Source: an archaeon
Lineage (GTDB): Archaea; Asgardarchaeota; Hermodarchaeia; Hermodarchaeales; Hermodarchaeaceae
NCBI GenBank assembly: GCA_016550425.1
Contig: JABXGS010000202.1
Location: forward strand, 1 to 24,749
Direction of reading: 5' to 3'
Length of the DNA: 24,749 nucleotides
The position numbers and the translations under genes are program-made. A model generated the notes under the pieces. The model searched no databases. It worked only from the letters and a program-made list of their open reading frames with translations, and was not told the DNA's origin. Of the stretch, positions 1 through 8,893 are shown in pieces; within the stretch, counting starts at the first letter, position 1, and every line of letters begins with the position of its first letter.

Positions 1-66
1 AGTGCTATTAATAAACTACAAGAAAGCACAATAGCATCATACATTCGATGCTTGAGAGTGCGTGCT

Positions 67-861
67 ATGCCATTTGCAGAAGTTAATGGTGTAAGACTCT
101 ATTATGAAATCGATGGGAAAGGAGAACCTCTTCTTCTCATTCACGGCGTTCGTGGATCGATTAGAAACTGGGGCTTCCTCCGTTCACATTTACAGGAGCA
201 TCTGCAGCTTATTTTACCGGATTCACGGGGTCATGGTAAATCAACAGAACTTACTGAACCCAGCACGATAGACATATACAAAGACGATATGCTTGCACTT
301 CTCAACAAACTCAAAATCGATCAATGTATTGTCGCTGGTCATAGTATGGGTGGATTTATCGCTCAGCAAATCGCTTTAGATGCACCCGAACGGCTCAAAG
401 GGCTCATTCTCATTGCTACCGCTCCTATGGTGGATGTGGAAGGTGCCTTGGCACAAATCGAATTAGGAAAACTCGCATACGGGCTTGAACCCGAAGAAGC
501 GGCAAGGAAACTTATCGATTTCGAATTCTATGATCCTGATAAAATTCGAAATACACCTAAAATGCTTGATCTTTTGATTTATTACGCCAAAGAAAATATA
601 CGCCTTGCGAATAGTCATGGAAGCGCACAAGGCGCCTGTGCAAAATTCAATATTCAAGATCGTGTCAAAGAAATCCAAACACCCACACTCATGATTAGTG
701 GGAAACAGGATAAGACCTTCCCACCCCGGTGGCAAGATTTCTACAAAGAAAATCTTGCCAATATCACCACAAAAGTAATTGACAAAACCGATCATAGCAT
801 CCAATTCGAACAACCTGAGGAACTTGCCAAAGTAATAATCGAATTTGTGAAATCACTCTGA
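67..861 (+). CDS. Alpha/beta hydrolase fold protein
   Basis: A 264-residue single-domain alpha/beta hydrolase, probably a cytoplasmic esterase, lipase or C-C bond hydrolase; the substrate cannot be read from sequence. Seen: oxyanion-hole HG at residues 26-27, nucleophile elbow GHSMGG with Ser93, acid Asp215 in SGKQD, and His243 in TDHSIQFEQPEEL, a complete triad in the usual order, with a short helical cap between about 120 and 200. The ATG at 67 is chosen because the protein then begins MPFAEVNGVRLYYE, the normal family start. The frame is open upstream to the window edge with TTG (52) and GTG (58) options, but a TATA-like CTATTAATAAA near 5-15 argues for transcription starting around 35-40. 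Only 21 bases separate it from the permease downstream, so the two are probably co-transcribed. Confidence 0.9.
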   Translation: MPFAEVNGVRLYYEIDGKGEPLLLIHGVRGSIRNWGFLRSHLQEHLQLILPDSRGHGKSTELTEPSTIDIYKDDMLALLNKLKIDQCIVAGHSMGGFIAQQIALDAPERLKGLILIATAPMVDVEGALAQIELGKLAYGLEPEEAARKLIDFEFYDPDKIRNTPKMLDLLIYYAKENIRLANSHGSAQGACAKFNIQDRVKEIQTPTLMISGKQDKTFPPRWQDFYKENLANITTKVIDKTDHSIQFEQPEELAKVIIEFVKSL

Positions 862-882
862 CGGATGTGATGGTCTTCAACC

Positions 883-2271
883 ATGTTTCCTGCAGTTTTT
901 GCTGTTATTTTGTTTGTGGCGATTCTTCTGCTTATAATGATGGATGTTATTGACCACACGGCTGCAGCCCTAATTGGCGCAACTATCGCCATCTTTTATA
1001 TGGCGACAATTTGGCCATTGTGGCGCGAAGCAGTTATCATCGCGCATCCCGAAGCCAACTATGACCTGTTACCTCCGGTGTTCAACTCGTTCGTGTTCGC
1101 GTATTTTTTTAACAAATGGATTGATCTCCCGACCCTCATCCTCATCCTTTCAATGATGATAATCACAGAAATCTCCAAAGATTCGGGAGTTTTTCAATTC
1201 ATTGCCGTAAAAGCCATTAAATTTACCCAAGGCGATACCCGAAAGTTGCTCGTCATTCTTTGCGTACTGAGTTTTGCTATGACCACCGTTCTTACACAAA
1301 TAACAACTATCCTGATAATGGGCACACTGACGTTCTTAGCCTGCGACGCCTTAGAGATAAATCCCACTCCCTTCCTCATTTCCATCGCTTTAGCAGCTAA
1401 CGTTGGAGGAATAACCTCCATGATTGCAAGCGTCCCTGCGATGCTAGTTGCGGGGGCGACCTTGTATAGTTTTCAATGGTTTATCATCAACATGATGCCC
1501 TTAGGTCTAATGCTCTTAGCTGTCATGCTCTTTGTTTCTCTTCGACTTTTCCGCAAGAATCTAATTACACCTAGGAAAGCTCGAATCGACGATTTAATGG
1601 ATCTTGATCCATGGGAAATGGTGCCAAATCGCGTCGTGTTCTACCGCACAACGATTCTACTTATCCTCATAATCATAGGATTTATTGTGTTAGGTTCTGC
1701 AGGTCTTACTTTTCTGGTTGCACTGGGAGGTGCTTTACTTTTCGTGGTATTAAGTGGATTCCGTCCTGGTCAAATCTTAAAAGAAATCGAATGGTCGGCT
1801 CTCTTCTTTTTCATTGGCCTCTTTTTCTTGGTTGGGTTGATGGAAGAATTCCAGGTTTTAGAGGTTATTGGTCATGAAATTCAATTGCTGACTTTAGGTA
1901 ACCCCATAATTACCTCCACATTGATGGTATGGATTACCGGTCTTACAAGTGGATTCATTGATAATATTCCAATAACATTAACGTTCATACCCGTGGTAGG
2001 AATTCTCACAACAGGTCCCATACCAATGCCAGAAGGGGGCCTTTGGACCGCATTATTAGCGGGGGCTGTCTTAGGAGGGTGCCTTACGCCGATTGCTAGT
2101 GCAGCTAATGTTTTAGTGGTTTCTATCGCTGAAAAAGAGGATCGTCCACTACCCAGAGGACAATTTTTGCTGGCTGGAGTTATCATTACTTTGCTCTTTC
2201 TCCTCATTAGTACAGGCTATGTGCTTCTACGACTCTTCATTTTTCCAATTCCTGCTCCCTTCACTTCATGA
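883..2271 (+). CDS. ArsB/NhaD/P-protein-like ion permease, first of tandem pair
   Basis: A 462-residue integral membrane transporter with about 11-12 hydrophobic segments, belonging to the ion-transporter superfamily that contains ArsB, NhaD, CitMHS and the P protein. Seen: EWSALFFFIGLFFLVG (about 306-321) followed by MEE, SGFIDNIPITLTFIP (about 356-370), and near the C-terminus GGCLTPIASAANV, the counterpart of the family's GGN-type motif. The matching first-half segment reads TTVLTQITTIL where relatives usually have a LDN-type motif. Family knowledge suggests Na+/H+ exchange or export of an anion such as arsenite; the altered motifs make the substrate unsafe to name. ATG at 883 follows the hydrolase by 21 bases with no clear Shine-Dalgarno, suggesting translational coupling. 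A paralogue follows directly downstream. Superfamily certain, specificity unknown. Confidence 0.88.
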   Translation: MFPAVFAVILFVAILLLIMMDVIDHTAAALIGATIAIFYMATIWPLWREAVIIAHPEANYDLLPPVFNSFVFAYFFNKWIDLPTLILILSMMIITEISKDSGVFQFIAVKAIKFTQGDTRKLLVILCVLSFAMTTVLTQITTILIMGTLTFLACDALEINPTPFLISIALAANVGGITSMIASVPAMLVAGATLYSFQWFIINMMPLGLMLLAVMLFVSLRLFRKNLITPRKARIDDLMDLDPWEMVPNRVVFYRTTILLILIIIGFIVLGSAGLTFLVALGGALLFVVLSGFRPGQILKEIEWSALFFFIGLFFLVGLMEEFQVLEVIGHEIQLLTLGNPIITSTLMVWITGLTSGFIDNIPITLTFIPVVGILTTGPIPMPEGGLWTALLAGAVLGGCLTPIASAANVLVVSIAEKEDRPLPRGQFLLAGVIITLLFLLISTGYVLLRLFIFPIPAPFTS

Positions 2272-2388
2272 AATTACTGGAAAAATCGTCAAAACCAGTG
2301 AAAAGCTTATTTGACAAATGTCCATAAAAGAACTATAAGACTTAGACTGACAGTATAGTTATGTGGTCAAACGTAAGGCGACCCAAAA

Positions 2389-3858
2389 ATGCTAATGATC
2401 TATCCCGCTGTCTTCATCATCCTAATATTCATCGCAGTAATTTTGATGATAACGTTTGACATGACCGACCACACCATCGCGGCTCTTATCGGCGCATCCA
2501 TAGCCATCATCTATTTCGCTCAAATCTGGGAGCCCTGGCGTCTAAATCAAATTCAAACCTACATTGAATATGCGAATAGGTTCATACCTGGAAGTCCCGA
2601 CTATGAACATTTCATGGAACTTGCTCTAACCTATCAACTTCTGCCCCCGATATTTAACGCAGAAGTCTTCGCCCACTTTTTTGGTGAATGGGTCGACCTG
2701 TCAACCATCATCGTCATCCTCTCCCTTATGGTCATCACAGAGATCGCAAAGGATTCAGGGCTGTTTCAATTTATTGCCGTGAAAGCTCTTAGTTTCAGTA
2801 AGGGATCACCCCGGCGACTGCTCCTGATTTTTTGTAGTCTTACCTTTGCTATGTCGACGGTGTTGGCAACTACAGTACTCATTATCGGTCCCTTGACTAT
2901 CTTAGCCTGTGATGCCCTCGAACAAAATCCTACACCCTATCTAATAGCAAATGCCATGTGTGGGAATGTGGGTGGGATTACCACGGTCATTGCGAGTGTC
3001 CCTTGTATGCTTGTTGCAGGAGCGACCTTCTATGATTTTATTTGGTTCGCCACCACCCTCCTTCCTCTAGGGCTAATGCTATTAGGTGTAACTGGGTTTG
3101 TAGCTTTACGGCTTTTTCGAAAATCCTTCTCTATTCCTCGTCCTAGTCGGGTTAATGATTTAATGGCGCTTGACGCTTGGACCATGGTCGAGGATCGTAA
3201 TGTCTTCTACCGAACTGCCATCTTATTCATTGCTATGATTGTTGGATTTGTTGTGTTTGGAGTCTCTGGATTTACCTGGGTTGTGGCCTTCGTTATGGCT
3301 CTCCTTTTTGTACTACTCAGCGGCATTCCAACAGAGCGGATATTCAAAGAAGTAGAATGGACTTCATTGTTCTTTTTCATTGGGTTATTCATTATTGTTG
3401 GGTGCATGGAAGAGTTTTGGGTCTTATCATTTATCGGAGGGATAATTTCTACTCTCACTCAAGGAAGCTCAGCTGCAGCTACCGTACTTATGCTTTGGTT
3501 AACAGGACTTACCAGTGGCGCGATTGATAATATTCCCGTCACCGCCACCTTGATTCCTGTTGCTGATTCGTTAACCCAATTCCAACTAGCTCAGGGGACT
3601 AATCCTGGAGGAACGATTTGGACCGCCTTGGTTATAGGGGCTGTTTTAGGTGGTGCACTGACACCTATTGCAAGTGTGGCGAATGTTATGACCATGACAG
3701 TCGCAAATAAAGAAAATCGTCCAATTTCCTACGGAACTTTCCTACGGACCGGCGCGCTCATGTTTGTGTTATACCTTCTTATAGGAACAGGGTACCTTCT
3801 CTTTCGTCTATTCTTACTTCCTATTCCCCTTCCGCCTTCTTATTTCATCGAGGGGTAA
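2389..3858 (+). CDS. ArsB/NhaD/P-protein-like ion permease, second of tandem pair
   Basis: A 489-residue paralogue of the permease just upstream, matching it along its length (DHTIAALIGASIAI, LLPPIFNAEVFAHFF, ITEIAKDSGLFQFIAVKA, EWTSLFFFIGLF, SGAIDNIPVTATLIP, GGALTPIASVANV). The main difference is an insertion of about 25 residues in the first extramembrane loop (roughly 52-80, rich in Tyr, Glu and Pro), and the segment FAMSTVLATTVLIIGP is one residue shorter than in its neighbour. Both lack the canonical LDN motif in the N-terminal half and keep the IDNIP motif in the C-terminal half. AAGG at 2375-2378, about ten bases before ATG 2389, supports this start over the ATG at 2395. The 117-base gap from the first gene holds a TATA-like CTATAAGAC near 2333-2341, so it may have its own promoter. 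Substrate unknown. Confidence 0.88.
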   Translation: MLMIYPAVFIILIFIAVILMITFDMTDHTIAALIGASIAIIYFAQIWEPWRLNQIQTYIEYANRFIPGSPDYEHFMELALTYQLLPPIFNAEVFAHFFGEWVDLSTIIVILSLMVITEIAKDSGLFQFIAVKALSFSKGSPRRLLLIFCSLTFAMSTVLATTVLIIGPLTILACDALEQNPTPYLIANAMCGNVGGITTVIASVPCMLVAGATFYDFIWFATTLLPLGLMLLGVTGFVALRLFRKSFSIPRPSRVNDLMALDAWTMVEDRNVFYRTAILFIAMIVGFVVFGVSGFTWVVAFVMALLFVLLSGIPTERIFKEVEWTSLFFFIGLFIIVGCMEEFWVLSFIGGIISTLTQGSSAAATVLMLWLTGLTSGAIDNIPVTATLIPVADSLTQFQLAQGTNPGGTIWTALVIGAVLGGALTPIASVANVMTMTVANKENRPISYGTFLRTGALMFVLYLLIGTGYLLFRLFLLPIPLPPSYFIEG

Positions 3859-3867
3859 AGCTAGAAT

Positions 3868-4539
3868 CTAATGGAAGAAGAACCAGAGTATTCCTCCGAG
3901 TCCACCAAAGGCAAACCAAACCACTGGGAGTGCAATGGCTTGTCCGAGTCCAAGGAAAAAGAGAACCAAGAGAAACGGTCGAGAACCCATAATCGTGGTA
4001 ACTAGGTCTAAGATGTTCTCCGCCCATTTGAAAAGGGTAAACACGACCACACCAACAATAATGAAAATCCCGATGAGAATATATTTGAGCGGAATTTGCT
4101 GGGTGATGATTTCTGGAATTACTGGCGCGAGTGCAATCACTGCAATGACAGCGATCAAACCAGCGACTAATCCAATAAGCGCGGCCCATGGCAGTTTATT
4201 AATAGGTGTAAGAAAAAGCGCAATTCCCATCCATGCCAGAAGAAAGAGGGTTAGAGGATCACCCCACAGACTTTGACCTGGAGTCAAGAGAATAGCAGCA
4301 AAGGAAACAAAACACAAAATACCCATTGGGATACCAATCAGTCCAACAAGTCTGACAAGGCCACGTCGCCAATCAATGCTGGGTTCGGATTCGCCTTTTC
4401 CTTCCTCGTCATCTTTACTTGCGCTGCCTGGACGATAGGTATCGCCCATGAGGTTATCAAGGAACCATGCGAAAGATGCCATGGCTCCTAACCCGAGGAA
4501 TAAGGGTGCGAGATTTGCTAAAATAATAGTCCAAGACAT
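3868..4539 (-). CDS. Hypothetical six-helix membrane protein
   Basis: A 223-residue membrane protein of unknown function. After an N-terminal hydrophobic helix comes an acidic cytoplasmic or surface loop (about residues 38-56, DDEEGKGESEPS), then about five more hydrophobic helices, ending WFFFH. The ATG at 4539 is chosen because GGAGG lies eight bases upstream; the longer frame to 4590 would put the Shine-Dalgarno inside coding sequence and adds a polar segment before the first helix. A T-rich CTTTTTAGG near 4581-4589 could be its box A. It converges with the second permease, with nine bases between the two stop codons, and lies 112 bases downstream of adenine deaminase on the same strand. 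No catalytic motif is visible, so no function is proposed. Confidence 0.75.
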   Translation of the reverse strand: MSWTIILANLAPLFLGLGAMASFAWFLDNLMGDTYRPGSASKDDEEGKGESEPSIDWRRGLVRLVGLIGIPMGILCFVSFAAILLTPGQSLWGDPLTLFLLAWMGIALFLTPINKLPWAALIGLVAGLIAVIAVIALAPVIPEIITQQIPLKYILIGIFIIVGVVVFTLFKWAENILDLVTTIMGSRPFLLVLFFLGLGQAIALPVVWFAFGGLGGILWFFFH

Positions 4540-4651
4540 AAATAATGCCTCCAGTCTAATGGTCGTTTGTGAATTGAACCTAAAAAGCATTTGCAGTCCG
4601 GAAATCGCTCAGCTTCTTTCTCCAGTTTCTTGAATTCATATCCTACTGCTC

Positions 4652-6406
4652 TTAGTCAATAAGTACCGGCACAATTTTCATCTCTTTAGCATCGACAACG
4701 CCCTTATCAGTGATTTTCAGCGCTGGAATCACTGGAAGCGCCATGAAACTCATTGTCAGAAAAGGGTGTTCAAGTTGGCAACCTAGATCTCGTGCTGCAG
4801 CTCGAACAGCTTGGAGTTTTCGAGCTACTTTATCAACTGGCTCATCAGTGATAACTCCTGCAATTGGCAAAGGCAGGTTCGCTAATATTTTTCGACCCTT
4901 TATTGCGGCAATTCCTCCCATTGTTTGAGACACAGTGCTAACTGCCATTAGGGCGTCTTCAGGGGATGTAGCAACAGTAATGATGTTGTGGCTGTCGTGT
5001 GCAATGCTACTAGCGATAGCCCCTTCCTTCAATCCAAATCCTTGGATGAATCCTACTCCGATGTTTCCTCCTTTCATGTAGCGTTCAGTGACAGCAATCA
5101 TTAGGATATCTCTCTCGGGATCTGGATGTACATAACCATCGGAAGCTTTGAGAGAATGAATTGCAGCTCCGGTGATTAGACTTCCTTCTCGTGCGGTAAT
5201 GACCCGGGCCTTATGTTTTCCATCCTTGGCTGGTAGCATATAGTTTAGCGCAGTGGGAATGCCGCCAAACCGAACTGTGCTTCTCATATCTGGGGGGTAT
5301 TCGTAGTTGGGGAGTTTTACTGTTAATCGTCCTTTCTTCGCTACTAGCTGCCCTCGCAAGATGACTAAATCAACATTGACATCCTTTAGATCATCAATCA
5401 GAACGATATCCCCTGAATTGCCTGGAGCTAGGTGTCCGATACGTGGTAAGTTGAAGTAACTAGCAGGATTAGATGTAACAAGTTGGATTGCTACTAATGG
5501 ATCAATACCTGCATCGATAGCTCGGTGAAGGCTTCGGTCAAGATGTCCTCGATCCGCTAGTTCAACGGGTGATAAGTCATCTGAACAGATTGTAGCTCGT
5601 CGAAGGTCCCGTCCTTCTCTATAGAGGGGAAGAAGGATATCTAGCATATTCCGAACTATCGAACCTTCTCGTGCCATCACGGTCATGCCCAGCCGAAGCC
5701 GATCTACGGCTTCTTCAGCTGTTTCACATTCGTGGTCAGACATGATACCTGCAGCAATGTAGGCGTTGAGTTTCTCGCCTTTCAATCCTGGTGCATGCCC
5801 CTCGACGACTTTGCCCTGACTCCGAGCAAATTGAATTTTCAAGTGAATGTCTTCATCATTATTCAGTACTGCTGGGATATTCATGACTTCGCCTAAACCG
5901 ATTACCATGGGATCCTGGAGTAATCTGTCTATCGTAAAGGCATCTAAACGGGCACCAGCTGTTTCTAACTCAGGTGACGCAGCGGGTACACAACTAGGAA
6001 CCTCCATGAGAATGCGGAGGGGCAAATTTCGTGCCTCCTCCATGAAAATTTCTAATCCTCTGATTCCTGTAACATTAGCAATTTCATGGGGATCGATAAT
6101 CGCAGTTCCGGTACCGTGAGGAATTACAGCTCGAGCAAATTCAGTAAGAGTAAGCATGGTACTCTCGACATGAATGTGTGATTCAATAAATGCGGGGGCG
6201 GCGTAGCGTCCAGCGCCTTTGATAACCTTTGTCTTCGCCCCAATGAGGTCTGAAATATCCCCGATTCGACAGATCATCCCCTCTTTTATAGCAATTCCCC
6301 CTTCGAGAATTTCTCGGGAGATTACATCAATCGGTTGCACATCTGTAATGACTAAATCCGCTTTGATGCGACCCATACTTGCATCAATTAGCGTACGCTG
6401 GCTCAT
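4652..6406 (-). CDS. ade: Adenine deaminase
   Basis: Adenine deaminase (COG1001, amidohydrolase superfamily), which hydrolyses adenine to hypoxanthine and ammonia in purine salvage, in the cytoplasm with bound Mn or Fe. The 584 residues are a normal length. Seen in order: metal ligands in ESHIHVES (75-82), DPHEIANV (105-112), PSCVPA (137-142), GLGEVMN (170-176), EGHAPGL (202-208), SDHECE (223-228), REGS (246-249) and CSDD (274-277). The C-terminal adenine-deaminase domain follows, with HDSHN at 470-474. All catalytic motifs are intact. The ATG at 6406 has only a weak GAG upstream; ATG at codon 11 is an alternative. An ACTTTAATG element near 6473-6484 could serve as box A. The hypoxanthine made could feed the phosphoribosyltransferase at 19076. 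Confidence 0.95.
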   Translation of the reverse strand: MSQRTLIDASMGRIKADLVITDVQPIDVISREILEGGIAIKEGMICRIGDISDLIGAKTKVIKGAGRYAAPAFIESHIHVESTMLTLTEFARAVIPHGTGTAIIDPHEIANVTGIRGLEIFMEEARNLPLRILMEVPSCVPAASPELETAGARLDAFTIDRLLQDPMVIGLGEVMNIPAVLNNDEDIHLKIQFARSQGKVVEGHAPGLKGEKLNAYIAAGIMSDHECETAEEAVDRLRLGMTVMAREGSIVRNMLDILLPLYREGRDLRRATICSDDLSPVELADRGHLDRSLHRAIDAGIDPLVAIQLVTSNPASYFNLPRIGHLAPGNSGDIVLIDDLKDVNVDLVILRGQLVAKKGRLTVKLPNYEYPPDMRSTVRFGGIPTALNYMLPAKDGKHKARVITAREGSLITGAAIHSLKASDGYVHPDPERDILMIAVTERYMKGGNIGVGFIQGFGLKEGAIASSIAHDSHNIITVATSPEDALMAVSTVSQTMGGIAAIKGRKILANLPLPIAGVITDEPVDKVARKLQAVRAAARDLGCQLEHPFLTMSFMALPVIPALKITDKGVVDAKEMKIVPVLID

Positions 6407-6518
6407 CTTTTCTCATTCCTGTTTGAAGCCAAACCCCACCAAAATGAGGATGGTTCTAGTTACCGTCCCATTGTAACATTAAAGTCTAGCGATAGCACAA
6501 GTAGAAGCAATTTCACAT

Positions 6519-7175
6519 TTAATCAAGTTGATAAAATTCCTGAAGCGGAGGAAGCAAATCTAACGCATCTTCGCTATTCACAATTGTGGTTGCTACATTT
6601 GCAACCTTCTCGTTTGATGGATTGAAGGCAATTGAGAAACCAGCGACCTGAAACATTGGAATATCATTTCGTGAATCCCCAACTGCTACACACTGTTCAA
6701 GAGGTATACTAAGCTCTTGAGCAATTTCGCCTAACACATGGTTTTTGTTATCAAACGCCACATGAACCTTGACTCCACAAATTTTCCCAGCAGCATCAGT
6801 AACTAATTCATTTGCTTTGCTAATATCTATTCCAAGACGATTCTGTACTCTCTCAGCAAACACAGTGAGACCTGAGCTTATAATGGCGGTTTTTATTCCA
6901 TAACCATGTAATTTCTCAAAAAGAGTTTCCACATTCGGAATGAAGAAAAGACTTTGATCGATAGCGTTTTCAATTCGCTTAAGCGGGACTCCATGCCATA
7001 ATTGAACATCCAACTCTGCCCAACGAATATAGTCAATTTTTCCTGCATAGTATTGGTCAGCGTTGGGTTTAGCAGCCTCCAGTGTTCCGAGGAGTTTATG
7101 GATCCAACTCCACGCACTCCAAATCCTGACAAGGGTTCCATCTAAATCGAAGGCTACTAATCCATGGGGTGGCAC
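6519..7175 (-). CDS. HAD-family phosphatase, phosphoserine-phosphatase-like
   Basis: A HAD-superfamily hydrolase of the SerB-like (IB) kind. Seen: motif I FDLDGTLV right after the start, motif II ISSGL, a lysine in FDNKNHV, and the motif III/IV block VGDSRNDIPMF. A helical cap of about 70 residues lies between motifs I and II. It should act as a cytoplasmic phosphatase on a small phosphorylated molecule; phosphoserine is possible but unproven. I place the start at GTG 7175, because GAGG lies nine bases upstream and the protein then begins VPPHGLVAFDLDGT, a normal family start. The frame also opens from ATG 7256, overlapping the end of the prenyltransferase gene by ten bases, but those 27 extra residues look non-coding. 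The pairing with a UbiA enzyme on the same strand is probably functional. Confidence 0.88.
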   Translation of the reverse strand: MPPHGLVAFDLDGTLVRIWSAWSWIHKLLGTLEAAKPNADQYYAGKIDYIRWAELDVQLWHGVPLKRIENAIDQSLFFIPNVETLFEKLHGYGIKTAIISSGLTVFAERVQNRLGIDISKANELVTDAAGKICGVKVHVAFDNKNHVLGEIAQELSIPLEQCVAVGDSRNDIPMFQVAGFSIAFNPSNEKVANVATTIVNSEDALDLLPPLQEFYQLD

Positions 7176-7246
7176 CGTACTTTTCCTCAGCCCTCTTTTT
7201 CCTCTGTTGATGAAATAAAGGTTTGGCACACCACCAGTTTGGTATT

Positions 7247-8758
7247 CTACAGCCATGGGAAGTAATAATTCGGATAATACCTTGGATAGAAGAAGAACAC
7301 ATAGAGCAGAAGATAGATGATTAGAACTAGAAATAGTAGGTAGGTGACTAAACGCCCCTGTTTTTGTAATTGATGAATTTGCGCCTCACTTGGATTCCTA
7401 TGCTGTTGCCAAGAACGGAATTGCTGAAATAACGTGAAAAAGGGAAGACCCAAGAAAATAAGTAAAAAGATACTTTTGTATTTGAGCAACCCATACCAAA
7501 ACAGATGCGTATAATATCCCACACTCGCATAAAGTAACAGCAGTCCTATCCCAATGAGACTAATCCCGAGTTTCATTGCTTTTTTAGGTCCAAGAAAAAC
7601 CGCTGTCGTATTGACCCCCGCTTGTGCGTCCGCAGACCAGTCAGAGGCCGTATGAATGCCATGCGTTCCCGCATAAAAGAAACCGGCTCCTAGTAGTAGG
7701 GAACTGGGTAAAAGTGGAAGCGGAAAGAAAAAGATGCTGGCACCTGCGTAAATCGCCCAAGCCGTGACAACCGCCCAACTACCAAATCCAATTCCAATAA
7801 TCATTAAATCCAGAAATGGGCGACCTTTCAAACGGATTGGCGGAAACGAATAAAGCAGTGCAAACAAATACGTAATCAGGATGAGTAAAAGGAAAATCTG
7901 ACTAACAAGTAGACTAAACACGAGACCCAGAAGAAAAAATCCCAAAGCAATTATTATACCCCTTTTCATTGATACCCGCCCAGAACTCACTGGTAATTTC
8001 GCTTTTTCTATATGCAGTCGATCGGTATCAATATCACCTAATTGGTTGATAATAAAAATCGCTGAGTTAAAGAAACAGATTGCGATGATCCCAAAGAAGA
8101 GTGTAAGCCATATGCGTGAGTCGTATAAAGAACTCCAGGGCTGGGTCACAAGTGGTGGACTTCCAAGAAGGACAAAACTAAGAATGAATAAGAATAGCGA
8201 TCCCAACCAGACAGAAATTCGAGTTAACGCTCCAAGAATCTCCCACCAAGCACGCGTTTTGGGATACTGGCCATGCTTTTCCATATCCTTAACATCTCGT
8301 ATTTTCAGGGCTAATATCTTGTAATTCAAGACCGCAAGCAAAATGAATACAACGCCCACTACAAGGATAATCCAGGGCGTAAGTGGAGGAAGGACAAACA
8401 TCCATAATAAATTCATCAGAACGGGATTAGTTGCTTGCAAATAAAGCCAGGGATGGCCGCTTTGCAGCCCGAGAAGCGTTTGACCCGCTGAAGCCAGACA
8501 TATTGTCGCTGCAATAAGGTAGATAATGCTGTCATAACGATAGAACCATTCACCAAGAAGGACCCGGCGTATGAAGATGAATCCCCCACCAAAGCACAAG
8601 CAGATAATAATTAGAAATCCGCCATTCATGAACAGGATTTGCATTATTTCACTCGGTAGATAGGCTCCAAGAAGAAATTCGCTCACCATCCCAACTATCA
8701 CGGCCCCAATGCCTACAATGAAGAAGATTAGAGTCCTGATTTGGGAATTGGGTTTCAT
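7247..8758 (-). CDS. UbiA-family prenyltransferase with large N-terminal membrane extension
   Basis: A 503-residue polytopic membrane protein whose C-terminal 300 residues are a UbiA-type aromatic or polyprenyl transferase. Seen: first Asp-rich motif INQLGDIDTD ending at Asp246 and followed by KLPVSSG, YSFPPIRLKG (303-312), and second motif SDWSADAQAGVNT with Asp373 and Asp377. These ligate Mg and the prenyl diphosphate. The first motif sits at residue 238, about 190 residues further in than usual, because of an added N-terminal region with about five hydrophobic helices and a charged loop (about 148-170). The acceptor cannot be assigned; archaeal relatives make geranylgeranylated lipids, quinones or chlorophyll-type products. 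The start ATG 8758 lies about 25-30 bases after a TTAAATATG box. A HAD phosphatase gene follows on the same strand. Confidence 0.9.
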   Translation of the reverse strand: MKPNSQIRTLIFFIVGIGAVIVGMVSEFLLGAYLPSEIMQILFMNGGFLIIICLCFGGGFIFIRRVLLGEWFYRYDSIIYLIAATICLASAGQTLLGLQSGHPWLYLQATNPVLMNLLWMFVLPPLTPWIILVVGVVFILLAVLNYKILALKIRDVKDMEKHGQYPKTRAWWEILGALTRISVWLGSLFLFILSFVLLGSPPLVTQPWSSLYDSRIWLTLFFGIIAICFFNSAIFIINQLGDIDTDRLHIEKAKLPVSSGRVSMKRGIIIALGFFLLGLVFSLLVSQIFLLLILITYLFALLYSFPPIRLKGRPFLDLMIIGIGFGSWAVVTAWAIYAGASIFFFPLPLLPSSLLLGAGFFYAGTHGIHTASDWSADAQAGVNTTAVFLGPKKAMKLGISLIGIGLLLLYASVGYYTHLFWYGLLKYKSIFLLIFLGLPFFTLFQQFRSWQQHRNPSEAQIHQLQKQGRLVTYLLFLVLIIYLLLYVFFFYPRYYPNYYFPWL

Positions 8759-8781
8759 AGTATCTACTCAAATGGTAGAAG

Positions 8782-8796
8782 CCATATTTAACTAAA
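8782..8796 (-). promoter_or_regulatory. Box A/TATA candidate for the prenyltransferase gene
   Basis: Read on the minus strand this is TTTAGTTAAATATGG, close to an archaeal box A. Its core is about 28 bases before ATG 8758, which predicts a very short leader or a leaderless transcript. The divergent aminotransferase gene has its own element at 8848-8856. Confidence 0.5.
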
Positions 8797-8847
8797 CAAG
8801 TTCTGAGCCCGAAAATTGAAAGGTATTCTGTTGTCGAATAGCAGGAA

Positions 8848-8856
8848 CTTAAATAG
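8848..8856 (+). promoter_or_regulatory. Box A/TATA candidate for the aminotransferase gene
   Basis: CTTAAATAG lies about 42 bases before ATG 8894, placing the expected transcription start near 8878-8882 with a leader of about 15 bases. This favours ATG 8894 over the in-frame TTG at 8816, which would lie upstream of the transcript. Confidence 0.5.
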
Positions 8857-8893
8857 AGCCTTTCATTTCTTTATCGCAAACACAGAGCCAGGA

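Noticed and set aside
1..66. The hydrolase reading frame is open to the window's left edge, as if the gene were a fusion or had a longer N-terminus.
   Set aside because: The upstream codons give a polar, non-conserved stretch, a TATA-like element lies at 5-15, and ATG 67 gives the standard family N-terminus.
2276..2299. ACTGG/CCAGT inverted repeat after the first permease as a terminator.
   Set aside because: Only five pairs with a 14-base loop; could easily be chance.
6407..6518. A purine riboswitch before adenine deaminase.
   Set aside because: The predicted leader is only about 45 bases and shows no three-way-junction elements.
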